Below are positions 47,503-56,461 of a DNA stretch of 64,000 bases, piece by piece; the stretch's first letter is position 1, and each line of letters opens with the position of its first letter. This stretch comes from CAVWCQ01 sp963753545 (lineage in GTDB: Bacteria > Chloroflexota > Anaerolineae > Aggregatilineales > Aggregatilineaceae): assembly GCA_963753545.1 (NCBI GenBank), contig CAVWCQ010000009.1, forward strand, positions 1 through 64,000. Reading direction: 5' to 3'. Under the pieces are notes generated by a model that had not been told where the DNA came from, made no database searches, and saw nothing but the letters and a program-made list of their open reading frames with translations. The position numbers were made by a program, and so were the translations under genes.

Positions 47503-48335
47503 CGCGCCAGATGGCGGAACATGCTCCCCTGCTGCGGCGCACCGGGCGGCAGATCGCCTCGCGCCTGATGAATATCGGGCTGGCGGTCGGCATCTTCATG
47601 CTGTGCTGGATCGCCCTGGCCTACTACCTGGATCATTTTTACCTGGATCGATCCCGGATGCCGTTCAACATCATGCCCTATCCCTGGCAGGTGTGGCCTG
47701 TCTTCGTGGAGGAGATGCACGGCAGGCTGTGGATGCACACCGTCGCCAGCGCGAAGCGAGTGCTGTACGCGATTGTCGCTGCCGTGCTGATTGCCACCCC
47801 GGTCGGATTGGGCCTGGGCCAGATTAAGCCGCTCAACCGCATCTTCTCGCCGCTGATCGCGCTGGTGCACCCGATCCCCAAGATCGTCTTTCTCCCGGTG
47901 ATATTGGCTGTGCTGGGCATCAACGAAAACTCTAAAATCTTCTTGATCGCGCTGATCCTGTTTTTCCAGATTCTCGTTGTGGTGCGCGATCAGGCGGCAA
48001 GCCTGCGCCCCGAACTGATCCAGTCGGTGCGATCCTTGGGTGCGGGGCGGCGGGCGCTGTTCCGCTACGTGTATCTGCCCGCGTCGCTCCCGGCGGTGCT
48101 CACGGCGCTGCGAATCTCGGTTGGAACGGCGATTGCGGTGCTGTTCATCGCGGAGCAGTATTCGACCAAAGAGGGTTTGGGTTACTATATCGTCACCCTG
48201 ACCTGGGGCCGGATGCGCTTCGAGCAGATGTACGCGGGGATCGGCGCGATGAGTTTGCTCGGCTTGACGCTCTACACGGTGGTCGATGTGCTGGAGCGGA
48301 TTGTCGGACGCTGGCGCAGTGCGGGGGAATCGTAA
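47463..48335 (+). CDS. ABC importer permease, SsuC/ThiX-like
   Basis: About 290 residues with six hydrophobic segments. The EAA-type loop is LRPELIQSVRSLGAGRRALF, which contacts the ATPase. The start is probably ATG 47463, inside the end of the ATPase gene; ATG 47511 is an alternative. Frame intact. Together with the binding protein and ATPase it completes a nitrate/sulfonate/thiamine-precursor type importer. Confidence 0.87.
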   Translation: MQRTTHPAWTELITRQMAEHAPLLRRTGRQIASRLMNIGLAVGIFMLCWIALAYYLDHFYLDRSRMPFNIMPYPWQVWPVFVEEMHGRLWMHTVASAKRVLYAIVAAVLIATPVGLGLGQIKPLNRIFSPLIALVHPIPKIVFLPVILAVLGINENSKIFLIALILFFQILVVVRDQAASLRPELIQSVRSLGAGRRALFRYVYLPASLPAVLTALRISVGTAIAVLFIAEQYSTKEGLGYYIVTLTWGRMRFEQMYAGIGAMSLLGLTLYTVVDVLERIVGRWRSAGES

Positions 48336-48387
48336 TCTAACTTCGGGCAGCAACGGGCGGATCATTCCAATCTCAGAGGAGATCGTC

Positions 48388-48846
48388 ATGGAAATCATCA
48401 GCCCTGCTTTTGACCATAACGGTTTGATTCCGGTGCAGTACACGTGCGCCGGAGCGAACATCAACCCGCCGCTGCAATTCCGGGATATCCCGCCCAGCGC
48501 GCTCAGCCTGGTGTTGATCGTGGAAGATATGGACGCACCCGCGAATCCCTGGGTGCACTGGCTGGTCTTCAATATTCCGCCGACCACGAAACTCTGCTTC
48601 GAAAACACGTTTCCAGAGGGCGGGATCGAGGGTTTTGCCAACGGCGGCACACCGGGCTACGAGGGACCGTGCGGCAAGTATTTTCACGGCACGCATCATT
48701 ATCATTTCCGGCTGTATGCCCTGGATCGTGTGTTGGATCTGCCGCCGGCTGCGGATCGCCGCGCCGTTTTGGAGGCGATGAACGGTGCGATTCTCGCTCA
48801 GGCGGAATTGATCGGGCTGGCGGAGGGGGAAGGGTCGGCACTGTAG
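48388..48846 (+). CDS. YbhB/YbcL (PEBP)-family protein
   Basis: The 152-residue protein of the phosphatidylethanolamine-binding family starts with ISPAFDHNGLIPVQYTC and has the ligand-site blocks SLVLIVEDMDAPANPWVHW and the PC(G)xHHYHFRLYALD block. ATG 48388 is preceded by AGAGGAGA. Bacterial members are of unclear function. Frame intact. It stands between the importer and the DinB gene in the quinone run. Confidence 0.88.
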   Translation: MEIISPAFDHNGLIPVQYTCAGANINPPLQFRDIPPSALSLVLIVEDMDAPANPWVHWLVFNIPPTTKLCFENTFPEGGIEGFANGGTPGYEGPCGKYFHGTHHYHFRLYALDRVLDLPPAADRRAVLEAMNGAILAQAELIGLAEGEGSAL

Positions 48847-48858
48847 CCATCCCTAATT

Positions 48859-48905
48859 TGTAGGGGCGCTGCTTGCTGCGCCCAGTTTTTGTAGGGGCGT
48901 ATGGC
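48859..48905. repeat. Two GTAGGGGCG repeat units
   Basis: TGTAGGGGCGCTGCTTGCTG followed by CGCCC, then, nine bases later, GTAGGGGCGTATGGCAAGAA. The first unit is a full palindrome; the second is half. Between the PEBP and DinB genes. Confidence 0.65.
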
Positions 48906-48961
48906 AAGAAAAATGCTCGAAAGCGGGTCCGGATTGGACCGAGTGAGAAAGGAACTAAACG

Positions 48962-49444
48962 ATGGATGCACTCCGTGAACAACTGCTGGCCCTGCTGCGG
49001 GGCGGTAACGCGCATATGTCGCTCGAACAGGCGGTCGTAGACTTTCCGCTGGATCAGATCAACTCCTGCCCGCCGAACGTGTCCTATTCGCCCTGGGAGC
49101 TTCTCGAACATATCCGCATCACGCAGTGGGATATCCTGGAATTTGTCCGCAATCCGCATCATATCTCGCCATCCTGGCCCGAGGGACACTGGCCTCCCCC
49201 CGGCGCACAGGCTGATCCCGCCCAGTGGACCAAGACGATCAACGATTGGCGAACCGATCTGCGGGCGATGGAGGCCATCGTCTCTGATCCCAAGACGGAC
49301 CTGTTGGGCGATATGGCGCACGCGCCGGGCTATAACATCCTGCGGGAAGCGATATTGATCGCGGATCACAACGCCTATCACATCGGGGAATTTGCCATCC
49401 TGCGGCAGGTGATGGGCACATGGCCCACCGAGCGGGAAGGGTAG
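48962..49444 (+). CDS. DinB-superfamily protein
   Basis: The 160-residue four-helix protein has the metal-binding histidines expected of DinB/YfiT: one in WELLEHIRITQWD (near 48) and two in LIADHNAYHIGEF (near 138-142). Such proteins are metal-dependent thiol-S-transferase relatives (bacillithiol or mycothiol-type), but many are uncharacterised. Frame intact. Confidence 0.8.
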   Translation: MDALREQLLALLRGGNAHMSLEQAVVDFPLDQINSCPPNVSYSPWELLEHIRITQWDILEFVRNPHHISPSWPEGHWPPPGAQADPAQWTKTINDWRTDLRAMEAIVSDPKTDLLGDMAHAPGYNILREAILIADHNAYHIGEFAILRQVMGTWPTEREG

Positions 49445-49471
49445 CTCACTGGCTCTATGGCCCATCTTATC

Positions 49472-49495
49472 GTAGGGGCGTATGGCAATACGCCC
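49472..49495. repeat. GTAGGGGCGTATGGCAATAC repeat
   Basis: GTAGGGGCGTATGGCAATAC and the following GCCC form a GGGCGTAT...ATACGCCC palindrome between DinB and ubiE. Confidence 0.65.
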
Positions 49496-49531
49496 TCTCT
49501 TTGAATCCGACCATCAGAAACAGAGGACTCC

Positions 49532-50239
49532 ATGACCCTCACGACCAACGAGACTCACGGCGCGGCAATCCAGGAGATGTTCGGGCGGATCGCCGCGCGC
49601 TATGATCTGATGAACCGCCTGATGACCTTCGGCCAGGATCGCCGCTGGCGGCGCTTCGTCGTGCGGCAGGCGCGGCTGACACCCGGCGATTGGCTGCTCG
49701 ATATCGCCACCGGGACCGGAGATATCGCGTTTGAGGCGCGGCGGCAGACCCCCGATCTGCACGTCATCGCGGCGGATTTTACGCTGCCCATGATGGTAAT
49801 CGGCAAGCGGCGGGCCGACGCGGAGGATGTCGCGTGGCAGGCCGCTGATACACTGCGCCTGCCTTATGCCGATCAGAGCTTCGACGCCGTGACGAGCGGT
49901 TATCTGTTCCGCAACGTGAACGATATCTCCGGCGCGCTGTCCGAACAACTGCGCGTGCTCAAACCCGGCGGGCGGCTTGTCACGCTGGACACGACCCCCC
50001 CGCCGCATAATCTGCTGCGCCCCTTCATCCAGTTTCACCTGAAATTCGTGATCCCCACGCTGGGCCGGATCATCAGCGGCAACGCTGACGCCTACCGCTA
50101 TTTGCCGGAAAGTACGCTCGGCTTCAAGACGGCTGACGAATTGGCGGCTCTGATGCGCGCGGCGGGATTGGTCGATGTGGGGTATAAACGGTTTATGTTC
50201 GGGACAATGGCTGTTCACTGGGGGATCAAACCACGTTGA
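49532..50239 (+). CDS. ubiE: Demethylmenaquinone/ubiquinone C-methyltransferase
   Basis: The 235-residue class I methyltransferase begins with the UbiE block IQEMFGRIAARYDLMNRLMTFGQDRRWRR, has the SAM motif LLDIATGTGDIAFEA and the family-specific GYLFRNVNDISGALSEQLRVLKPGG, followed by TTPPPHNLLRPF. It performs the final C-methylation of the quinone ring. The usual length is met and the frame is intact. Its stop overlaps the TTG start of ubiX by 3 bases. Confidence 0.92.
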   Translation: MTLTTNETHGAAIQEMFGRIAARYDLMNRLMTFGQDRRWRRFVVRQARLTPGDWLLDIATGTGDIAFEARRQTPDLHVIAADFTLPMMVIGKRRADAEDVAWQAADTLRLPYADQSFDAVTSGYLFRNVNDISGALSEQLRVLKPGGRLVTLDTTPPPHNLLRPFIQFHLKFVIPTLGRIISGNADAYRYLPESTLGFKTADELAALMRAAGLVDVGYKRFMFGTMAVHWGIKPR

Positions 50240-50827
50240 GTCCACAACGCCTGATTGTTGGCATCTCCGGCGCAAGCGGCGTGATCTACGGCATCCGCCT
50301 GCTGGAAATTCTGCGGCGGGTAGAAGATATCGAGACGCATCTCGTCCTGACCGCCGCCGCCAAAGTGACGATTATCCAGGAAACGGATTGGAAAATCAGC
50401 GACGTCGAAGCGCTGGCGGACGTGGTGCACAAGCCGGATAACGTCGGGGCCAGCATCGCCAGCGGATCGTTCAAAACGATGGGCATGATCGTCGCGCCGT
50501 GCAGCATCAAGAGCCTGTCCGCCATCGCCACCAGCAACGCCAGCGATCTGCTGTCCCGCGCGGCGGATGTCCAGCTCAAAGAGGGCCGCCCGCTGATCCT
50601 GGCGGTGCGCGAGACGCCCCTGCACCTGGGCCACCTGCGGCTGATGGTCCAGGCGGCGGAAATCGGCGCGATCATTATGCCGCCCGATCCCCGCGTTTTA
50701 TGGCAAACCTGCCACTCTGGATGATATGATTAACGGCACAGTGGGCCGCCTGCTGGCGCGGCTGGGGATCGAAACCGATCTCACCGTCGAGTGGCTTGGT
50801 TTGAGGGGCAAACGCGATGAACGATAG
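50236..50827 (+). CDS. ubiX: UbiX-family flavin prenyltransferase (one frame break)
   Basis: About 197 residues, starting at TTG 50236. The flavin- and prenyl-binding blocks IVGISGASGVIYGIRLLEIL, GSFKTMGMIVAPCSIKSLSA and LILAVRETPLHLGHLRLM are intact. A break near 50694 leads to PAFYGKPATLDDMINGTVGR, the conserved C-terminus. UbiX makes the prenylated FMN needed by UbiD. It overlaps the next gene by 11 bases. Confidence 0.88.
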
Positions 50828-51320
50828 TCTTCTTCCCGTCCTGCCGGAGGATATGCGCCCGGTGCTGCGCGAATTTCTGGCGCGCCATTCGACAATGGCC
50901 CTTGCCACCGCCGGAGAGCAGGATGGGCGACCCCAGGTGACGCCGCTCTTTTTCGCCAGCGATGATGATCTCAACCTCTATTGGGTATCGGACCCCGACA
51001 GCCGCCACAGCGTCAATATTGCCGACTGGGATGTCGTCGCCGCCACGCTCTTTGAGGAAACGTGGGAGTGGACGGGCATCAGGGGCGTGCAGATCGAAGG
51101 AACCGCCGCCGTGCTGCGCGATGACGACGAACGCACCCGCGCCCTGGCCGTTTATAAAGCCAAATTCCCCTTTGTCACCGGCAAATTCGAAGACCTGATC
51201 GCGGACAGCGATCTGTTTGTGCTGCGCCCGCGCTGGATGCGCTGGCTGGATAATGCGCGGCACTTCGGCTATAAGCAGGAATTCCGCCTCGAACCCGCCG
51301 ATGGCGACACCAAAAGCTAA
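50817..51320 (+). CDS. Pyridoxamine 5'-phosphate oxidase-fold FMN protein
   Basis: The 167-residue split-barrel flavoprotein has the opening LREFLARHSTMALATAGEQDGRPQVTPLF and GVQIEGTAAVL, typical of the PNPOx-like family. It binds FMN or F420, substrate unknown. It starts inside the last codons of ubiX and is last in the quinone run. Frame intact. Confidence 0.82.
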   Translation: MNDSLLPVLPEDMRPVLREFLARHSTMALATAGEQDGRPQVTPLFFASDDDLNLYWVSDPDSRHSVNIADWDVVAATLFEETWEWTGIRGVQIEGTAAVLRDDDERTRALAVYKAKFPFVTGKFEDLIADSDLFVLRPRWMRWLDNARHFGYKQEFRLEPADGDTKS

Positions 51321-51860
51321 ACGCCTATGCTGTTCTTTTCCCCTCTTCTCAGCAAATAAAGTTTTTCACTCCAGGTCTTAAACAAGGAGTGATTTGAGAA
51401 ACGGGAGAACTCGCGGAAGAGGCTGAAAGAGTCCCTTTAGTGGACTTTTTTCCCCTCAATAGCCACTGATTAAAATCAGTGGCAACGCCGCCCCGAACGC
51501 CTATTCCACTCACTTTGCTGCGCCCCCTTAAAGTTTGTCTTCAACCATTTTGGGGTATTGCCTTTTTAGAATATATGTTCTATCATAAGAGAGATTAAAC
51601 TCTGCCTGTATTCCGGTCACCATCCGGCGAGATCAAATACGCTTTTTGTAATAGGCGCGATGGAGTAGAGATACGGTTAGAGAATGGTTAGTCGTGAAAC
51701 CGAAAAGGGGGGGGTAGCAAGATCGCCACGACGGCGAAGTGATCAACTAATTTTTTGCAAAAGTTAGAATCGGAACGATTTCACGATGTAATAATATTAC
51801 TTATAATCATCCTCGTAGCCCTCCTTCGGGCGAATTTACAAATTTCATGATTTAGCACCC
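51321..51860. repeat. Intergenic region with two repeat families
   Basis: No gene. The copy B hairpin repeat is at 51431-51510: AGTCC/GGACT hairpin with a T run, then arms 51462-51470 (GCCACTGAT) and 51475-51483 (ATCAGTGGC). An inverted copy of the TTGATCACTT element runs from about 51705 to 51775 and is near-identical to 27680-27750. Between them is AT-rich DNA (51540-51600) without a recognisable gene. Confidence 0.6.
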
Positions 51861-51871
51861 CCCTGACCTTG

Positions 51872-51877
51872 TATAAT
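51872..51877 (+). promoter_or_regulatory. -10-like TATAAT before the antiporter gene
   Basis: TATAAT lies 34 bases before GTG 51911 and overlaps an upstream in-frame TTG, which argues against that TTG as start. A good -35 box is not seen. Confidence 0.4.
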
Positions 51878-51910
51878 CTCCGTGTTTTGGCCCATGAAAG
51901 TGAGGCGCGC

Positions 51911-53155
51911 GTGGAGAGCAACCCCATCATCCAGTCCTTCCTGGCGATTGGCATTATCATTGCCGCTGCCCAGTTAGCGGGGGCGGCTGCCCGCATGTTG
52001 GGACAACCGCGCGTCTTTGGCGAACTGCTGGCGGGCGTGCTGCTGGGTCCCAGCCTGCTTAATATGACGCACTGGGGGCTGTTTGACGATCCCGCCGTGC
52101 TGAACCTCGCCATCAAAGAACTGGCCCAGTTGGGTGTGCTCCTGCTGCTGTTCGCCATCGGGATGGAAATCCACCTCCGCGAGCTGGTCGCCGTGCACCG
52201 CATCGCCGCGCTGGGAGGGATTCCGGGGGGCTGCTGCCCGTTGTATTCATGATCCCGATAGTCGTGCTGTTCGATCACTCCACAAAAACCGCTATTTTTG
52301 CCGGGATCGCGCTGGCGGCTTCCTCGGTCAGCATCTCCGCGCAAACGCTGCTCGAACTGGGCGTGCTGCAAAGTAAAGTCGGCTTTGGTCTGCTGGCGAC
52401 GGCGGTGGTGGATGATGTGCTGGCAATCTTTCTGCTGTCGATTGCGGTAGCCGTATTTGGCAGCGACGGCAGCGTCTCTGTGATCGAACTGGCCTGGATT
52501 TTTATCCGCATGGCGCTCTATATCGGCGGCGCACTGCTTCTCTCCTGGACAGTGCTGCCCCGCGCTCTGAACGGCCTCCACCGCAATTCCCAGCTTGCCG
52601 CCAGCGTGACCGCATTTGCCCTGTTCGCAGCGCTGATCTTTGGCTGGGCGGCGGAAGAATTAGGCGGCATCGCGGCGATTACCGGAGCATTCATCGCTGG
52701 TATCGGCGTTGGGCAGACCAACGAGCGCACGCGCAAGGACATCATCACGGCGGTGCGCACCATTTCCTATTCGTTCCTCGTGCCCATCTTTTTTGTGAGC
52801 GTCGCTTTAGAGACGGATCTCAGCGAATTTAAGGCCGATATGCTACCATTAGCCCTACTGATCCTGATCGCAGCGGTGGGATCAAAGATTATCGGGGCTG
52901 GTCTTGGCGCACGGTTGGGCGGCTTTTCGGAAGCAGAACTCCTTCCGGCTGTCGGTCTGTATGATATCGCGCGGGGAAGTCAGCCTGATCATCACGTCGC
53001 TGGGACTTACGCTGGGCCTGTTGAGCGAAGACTTATTCCAGACGCTCTTCCTGGTGATTCTGCTCACGACGGTCATCACCCCGCCGCTGGTCCGCCTGGT
53101 CTTTCGCGGGCAAAAAGGCAACGGGAACGGTTTTTTGACAGATACCTCTCATTAA
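51911..53155 (+). CDS. CPA2-family cation/proton antiporter (two frame breaks)
   Basis: About 415 residues with roughly twelve hydrophobic segments. Family blocks: IIIAAAQLAGAAARMLGQP, VFGELLAGVLLGPSLL, and ALAASSVSISAQTLLELG, then LLATAVVDDVLAIFLLS, the acidic pair of the transport core. Breaks lie near 52225 (a run of six G) and near 52970; the latter leads to EVSLIITSLGLTLGLLSEDL and the C-terminus at 53155. GTG 51911 follows GAGG. There is no C-terminal TrkA-N domain as in KefB/C, so regulation may come from the P-II-like protein encoded 15 bases downstream. Confidence 0.82.
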
Positions 53156-53170
53156 AAAGGGCGTGACGGT

Positions 53171-53530
53171 ATGGCGACGAAACTGTTGATCCTGATCACC
53201 GCGCAGACCGATAAAGGGGTAGCCGTTGCCGAAGCCTGGGAACAGGCCGGGGCTGCCGGGGTAACGCTGATCGAGAGTTATGGGCTGCACCGTCTGCGCG
53301 AAAAAAGCAAATCGATGGAACTACCCCTCTTTGTCTCGATGGCGAGCGTGCTGCGCCAGATCGAAGAGACCAACCAGACAATTTTTACGGTTGTCGAGGA
53401 GGAACTTGTGGATAAACTGGTAGAGGCAGCGGGCCGGGTGCTGGGCGACATCAATAAGCCCCATACTGGAGTCGCGTTTACATTGGATGTGGAGCGCGTG
53501 TTCGGCATTCCGAACTTCCCGCGCGAGTAG
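53171..53530 (+). CDS. P-II-like regulatory protein
   Basis: The 119-residue protein follows the ferredoxin-like P-II pattern: KLLILITAQTDKGVAVAEAW (first strand and helix), a variable middle loop (residues about 36-55), and the closing block VLGDINKPHTGVAFTLDVER with VFGI, which matches the C-terminal strand of P-II. The T loop lacks the uridylylated tyrosine of classical GlnB. Such proteins often sense adenine nucleotides and bind transporters. The gene follows the antiporter by 15 bases. A GTAGGGGCG repeat supplies its stop codon. Confidence 0.72.
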   Translation: MATKLLILITAQTDKGVAVAEAWEQAGAAGVTLIESYGLHRLREKSKSMELPLFVSMASVLRQIEETNQTIFTVVEEELVDKLVEAAGRVLGDINKPHTGVAFTLDVERVFGIPNFPRE

Positions 53531-53583
53531 GGGCGCTGCTTGCCGCGCCCGATTTTTGTAGGGGCTGGGCTTGCTCTGCCCGC
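53527..53583. repeat. Two GTAGGGGCG repeat units, including a stop codon
   Basis: GTAGGGGCGCTGCTTGCCGC followed by GCCC, then GTAGGGGCTGGGCTTGCTCT and GCCC. The TAG of the P-II-like gene (53528-53530) lies within the first unit. Confidence 0.65.
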
Positions 53584-53608
53584 GCGGCGATACAAATAGG
53601 AGAGACTT

Positions 53609-54307
53609 ATGGCGGAAATTCCGGGGCGATTGATGGCCCTGATCCCGGCTTATAACGAAGAGGCACATATCGCAGACGTGATCGCGGGAGCAAGCCGTTT
53701 TTTCCCCGTCGTGGTCGTCGATGACGGTTCCAGGGATGCCACCGCAACCCGCGCCGAAGCAGCCGGGGCAACCGTCCTGCGCCAGATTCCCAACCAGGGC
53801 AAAGGCGCGGCGCTGCGCCGGGGATTCCGCTATGCGCTGGACGAAGGCTACGACGCCCTGCTGATGCTTGACGCCGACGGCCAACACGATCCCGCTGAGA
53901 TTCCCGCTTTTCTGGGGTGTTATGCCGCCACGCAGCCCGATCTGATCATCGGATCGCGCAGTTTTAAAGACATGCCCTTTCCGCGCAACCTGAGCAATAC
54001 GCTGGGGCGCTGGCTGTTCTCAAAGGCGCTCGGCCAATACGTGCCCGATAACCAGTCGGGATACCGTCTGCTCAGCCGCCGCCTGATGGAAGCGACGCTC
54101 GACAGCGCCGAACAGGGCTTTGAATTTGAAGTCGAAATGATCGTCGTTTGTGTGCGGCAAAACTTCCGGCTGGAATGGGTGCCGATCCGCACGATTTATG
54201 GGGACCAGGGCAGCCATATTCGCCCCATCCCGCACCTGATGCACTATTTTCGTGTTGTCTGGCATACGTGGAGCGCGCGGCGCACGCGGCGTGCGGGCCG
54301 CGCTTAG
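53609..54307 (+). CDS. Glycosyltransferase family 2
   Basis: The 232-residue GT-A enzyme has LMALIPAYNEEAHIADVI, VVVVDDGSRDATATRAE and the metal-binding LMLDADGQHDP. DNQSGYRLLSR follows in the acceptor part. Similar to dolichol-phosphate-mannose-synthase-like enzymes that load a sugar onto a lipid carrier. No membrane anchor is seen. Frame intact. Confidence 0.87.
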   Translation: MAEIPGRLMALIPAYNEEAHIADVIAGASRFFPVVVVDDGSRDATATRAEAAGATVLRQIPNQGKGAALRRGFRYALDEGYDALLMLDADGQHDPAEIPAFLGCYAATQPDLIIGSRSFKDMPFPRNLSNTLGRWLFSKALGQYVPDNQSGYRLLSRRLMEATLDSAEQGFEFEVEMIVVCVRQNFRLEWVPIRTIYGDQGSHIRPIPHLMHYFRVVWHTWSARRTRRAGRA

Positions 54308-54321
54308 CAGGAATCCGGATT

Positions 54322-54957
54322 ATGTCTACACTTCGTTCTGCTCTCTTTTCTCGTTGGGGTCTGCTGCTGCTGGTCGTTTTGCTCGGCGCTGTCGGTATCG
54401 CGCTGGTGCTCAGCAGCGAGTCCAATAATGATGTCGCGGATGGCCGTATTCACCGCTATCCGACGCCGCCCGCTGTGACCTTCACACCGCCGACGCCCCT
54501 GCCCTCCGCCACGCCTCTGCCCGATCCGCTGATCGGCAGCCCGGCACCCGCTGTGTCACTCAACACATTGGATGGCAGCCCGATCCAACTGGCGGACTAT
54601 GCGGGCGATGTGATCTTTCTCAATTTTTGGGCTTCGTGGTGCGAGCCGTGCAAAGAGGAAATGCCTACCTTGCAGGGATTGCAGGACAGCATGGGAAACC
54701 AGGGCGTGCAGGTGATCACGATCACCGATCCGCAGGATGGCCAGACCGAAGCCGGTGTGCGGGCGTTTCTGGACACCTACCAGATCACCCTGCCCGTTGG
54801 CTTTTTGTCCGTTCAGGAACAGTACAACCTGTTTGGTATCGAGCCTATTCCCACCACATTGATCATCGACAAAGCAGGTGTCGTGCGCTTCCGGCATATT
54901 GGCCCGCTGCACAACGATGATATCGCCGCCTATATGGACGAGGTTCTGAACCAGTAG
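54322..54957 (+). CDS. TlpA/ResA-like thiol-disulfide oxidoreductase
   Basis: About 211 residues from ATG 54322. One N-terminal membrane anchor (residues about 12-30) is followed by a Pro/Thr-rich linker (45-70) and a thioredoxin domain: VIFLNFWASWCEPCKEEMP with active-site CEPC, and GIEPIPTTLIIDKAG with the cis-proline. It should work outside the membrane, for example in cytochrome maturation. Frame intact. Confidence 0.87.
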   Translation: MSTLRSALFSRWGLLLLVVLLGAVGIALVLSSESNNDVADGRIHRYPTPPAVTFTPPTPLPSATPLPDPLIGSPAPAVSLNTLDGSPIQLADYAGDVIFLNFWASWCEPCKEEMPTLQGLQDSMGNQGVQVITITDPQDGQTEAGVRAFLDTYQITLPVGFLSVQEQYNLFGIEPIPTTLIIDKAGVVRFRHIGPLHNDDIAAYMDEVLNQ

Positions 54958-54991
54958 TGACCTGCCAGAACCCCGCCCGTTTACCTGTTTA

Positions 54992-56270
54992 TTAGGCCCA
55001 GCCGCGCAGCCGGACGGCCTCGGCTACCCGCTGGATCGCCACGCAGTAAGCCGCCTGACGGTTGTTGATCCCCAAGCGCAACGCGAGATCGTGCACCGCG
55101 TGAAATGCCGCCGTCATCTTGTCGTCCAGGCGAGCCTTCACCGTATCGGCATCCCAATAATAATTGTAGGCGTTCTGCACCATCTCAAAATAGGAGACGG
55201 TGACGCCGCCCGCATTGCACAAAAAGTCTGGGATCACATAGACGCCGTTGTTGTACAGGATGTCGTCTGCTTCGGGCGTGGTCGGCCCATTCGCCAGTTC
55301 GGCGCTGATTTTCGCTTTGATGAACGGCGCGTTGTGTTCGTTGATCTGGTTTTCCAGCGCGGCAGGAACGAGAATATCGACGTCCAATTGCAGCAGGTCT
55401 TCATTCGAGATCGGCTGGCTTCCGGGGAAGTCCATCACGGACCCGGTCGAGCGTTTGTGGGCGACGATCTTGCTGGGATCTATGCCACCGGGCATATACA
55501 CCCCGCCCCGCAGAGTCAGAGACGGCGACGATGGTCACACCAAGCAGTTCTTCGCCAAGCAGCGCGGCGTACTGCCCGGCATTGCCAAAGCCCTGAATAG
55601 CCATCGTCTTGCCCCTGGTGTCCATGCCCATCGCGAGGGCCGCTTCACGGATGCAGTACATGCCGCCGCGAGCCGTTGCATCTTCGCGCACCTTGGAACC
55701 GCCCAGGATCAACGGTTTGCCTGTAATCACGCCAAAAGCGTTATGGCCTTGCAGCACGGAATACTCGTCGGCCATCCACGCCATGATCTGAGGGTTGGTG
55801 TACATATCCGGGGCGGGCACGTCCATTTCCGGCCCCAGAATGCGCCCCACCTGGCGAATATAGGCGCGGCTCAGGCGCTCCAGTTCGCTGGGTGAGAGTT
55901 CACGCGCGTTGCAGACGATGCCGCCTTTACCGCCCCCCAGCGGAACATCGACAACCGCGCACTTCCAGGTCATCCAGGCAGCCAGCGCCCGCACCAGATC
56001 GATTGTTTCGTCGGGATGGAAGCGCAGCCCGCCTTTTGTCGGCCCGCGCGCGTCGTTGTACTGCACGCGGAACCCTTTAAACATCTTGACCGTTCCATCA
56101 TCCATCCGCACGGGCAGGCTGACCTGCATTTCGCGGAGGGGTTCGCGCAGCAGTGCATGAATCTGGGGGTCCAGGTTCAGAATCTCTGCCGCAGCGTCAA
56201 GCTGGGCCTGGGCCATCGCAAAAGGATTAAACTGTTCAGAGACTTGTTCAGATAATATCGCTTGGACCAT
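54992..56270 (-). CDS. gdhA: Glutamate dehydrogenase (one frame break)
   Basis: About 426 residues. Substrate-binding region: GFRVQYNDARGPTKGGLRFHP, with the catalytic lysine in VPLGGGKGGI. The NAD(P) domain contains TMAIQGFGNAGQYAALLGEE. A break near 55500 (one extra G in a G run) leads to YMPGGIDPSKIVAHKRSTGS, and the remainder runs to the C-terminus at 54992. It interconverts glutamate and 2-oxoglutarate. The upstream region (56271-56391) has no gene. Confidence 0.92.
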
Positions 56271-56391
56271 TGTTCAAAATCCTCAGTCTATTACGCGCCG
56301 GTGGGGATAAAGCGGGGAGCAATGTAGTGTTTCAGTGTGTACCCACTACCACTGTAGCACGAGTGATATCCCCCAGCTTTGGTCATTTTTA

Positions 56392-56430
56392 CAAAAAAAG
56401 CACCAGGGGAAGGCGTTCTCCCCTGGTGCT
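56392..56430 (-). terminator. Rho-independent terminator of the propeller gene
   Basis: On the minus strand, AGCACCAGGGGA pairs with TCCCCTGGTGCT around a short loop and is followed by TTTTTTT. It terminates the gene that ends at 56462. Confidence 0.88.
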
Positions 56431-56461
56431 CAATTGGTGATTTTGACGAGCAAGCAGCATT

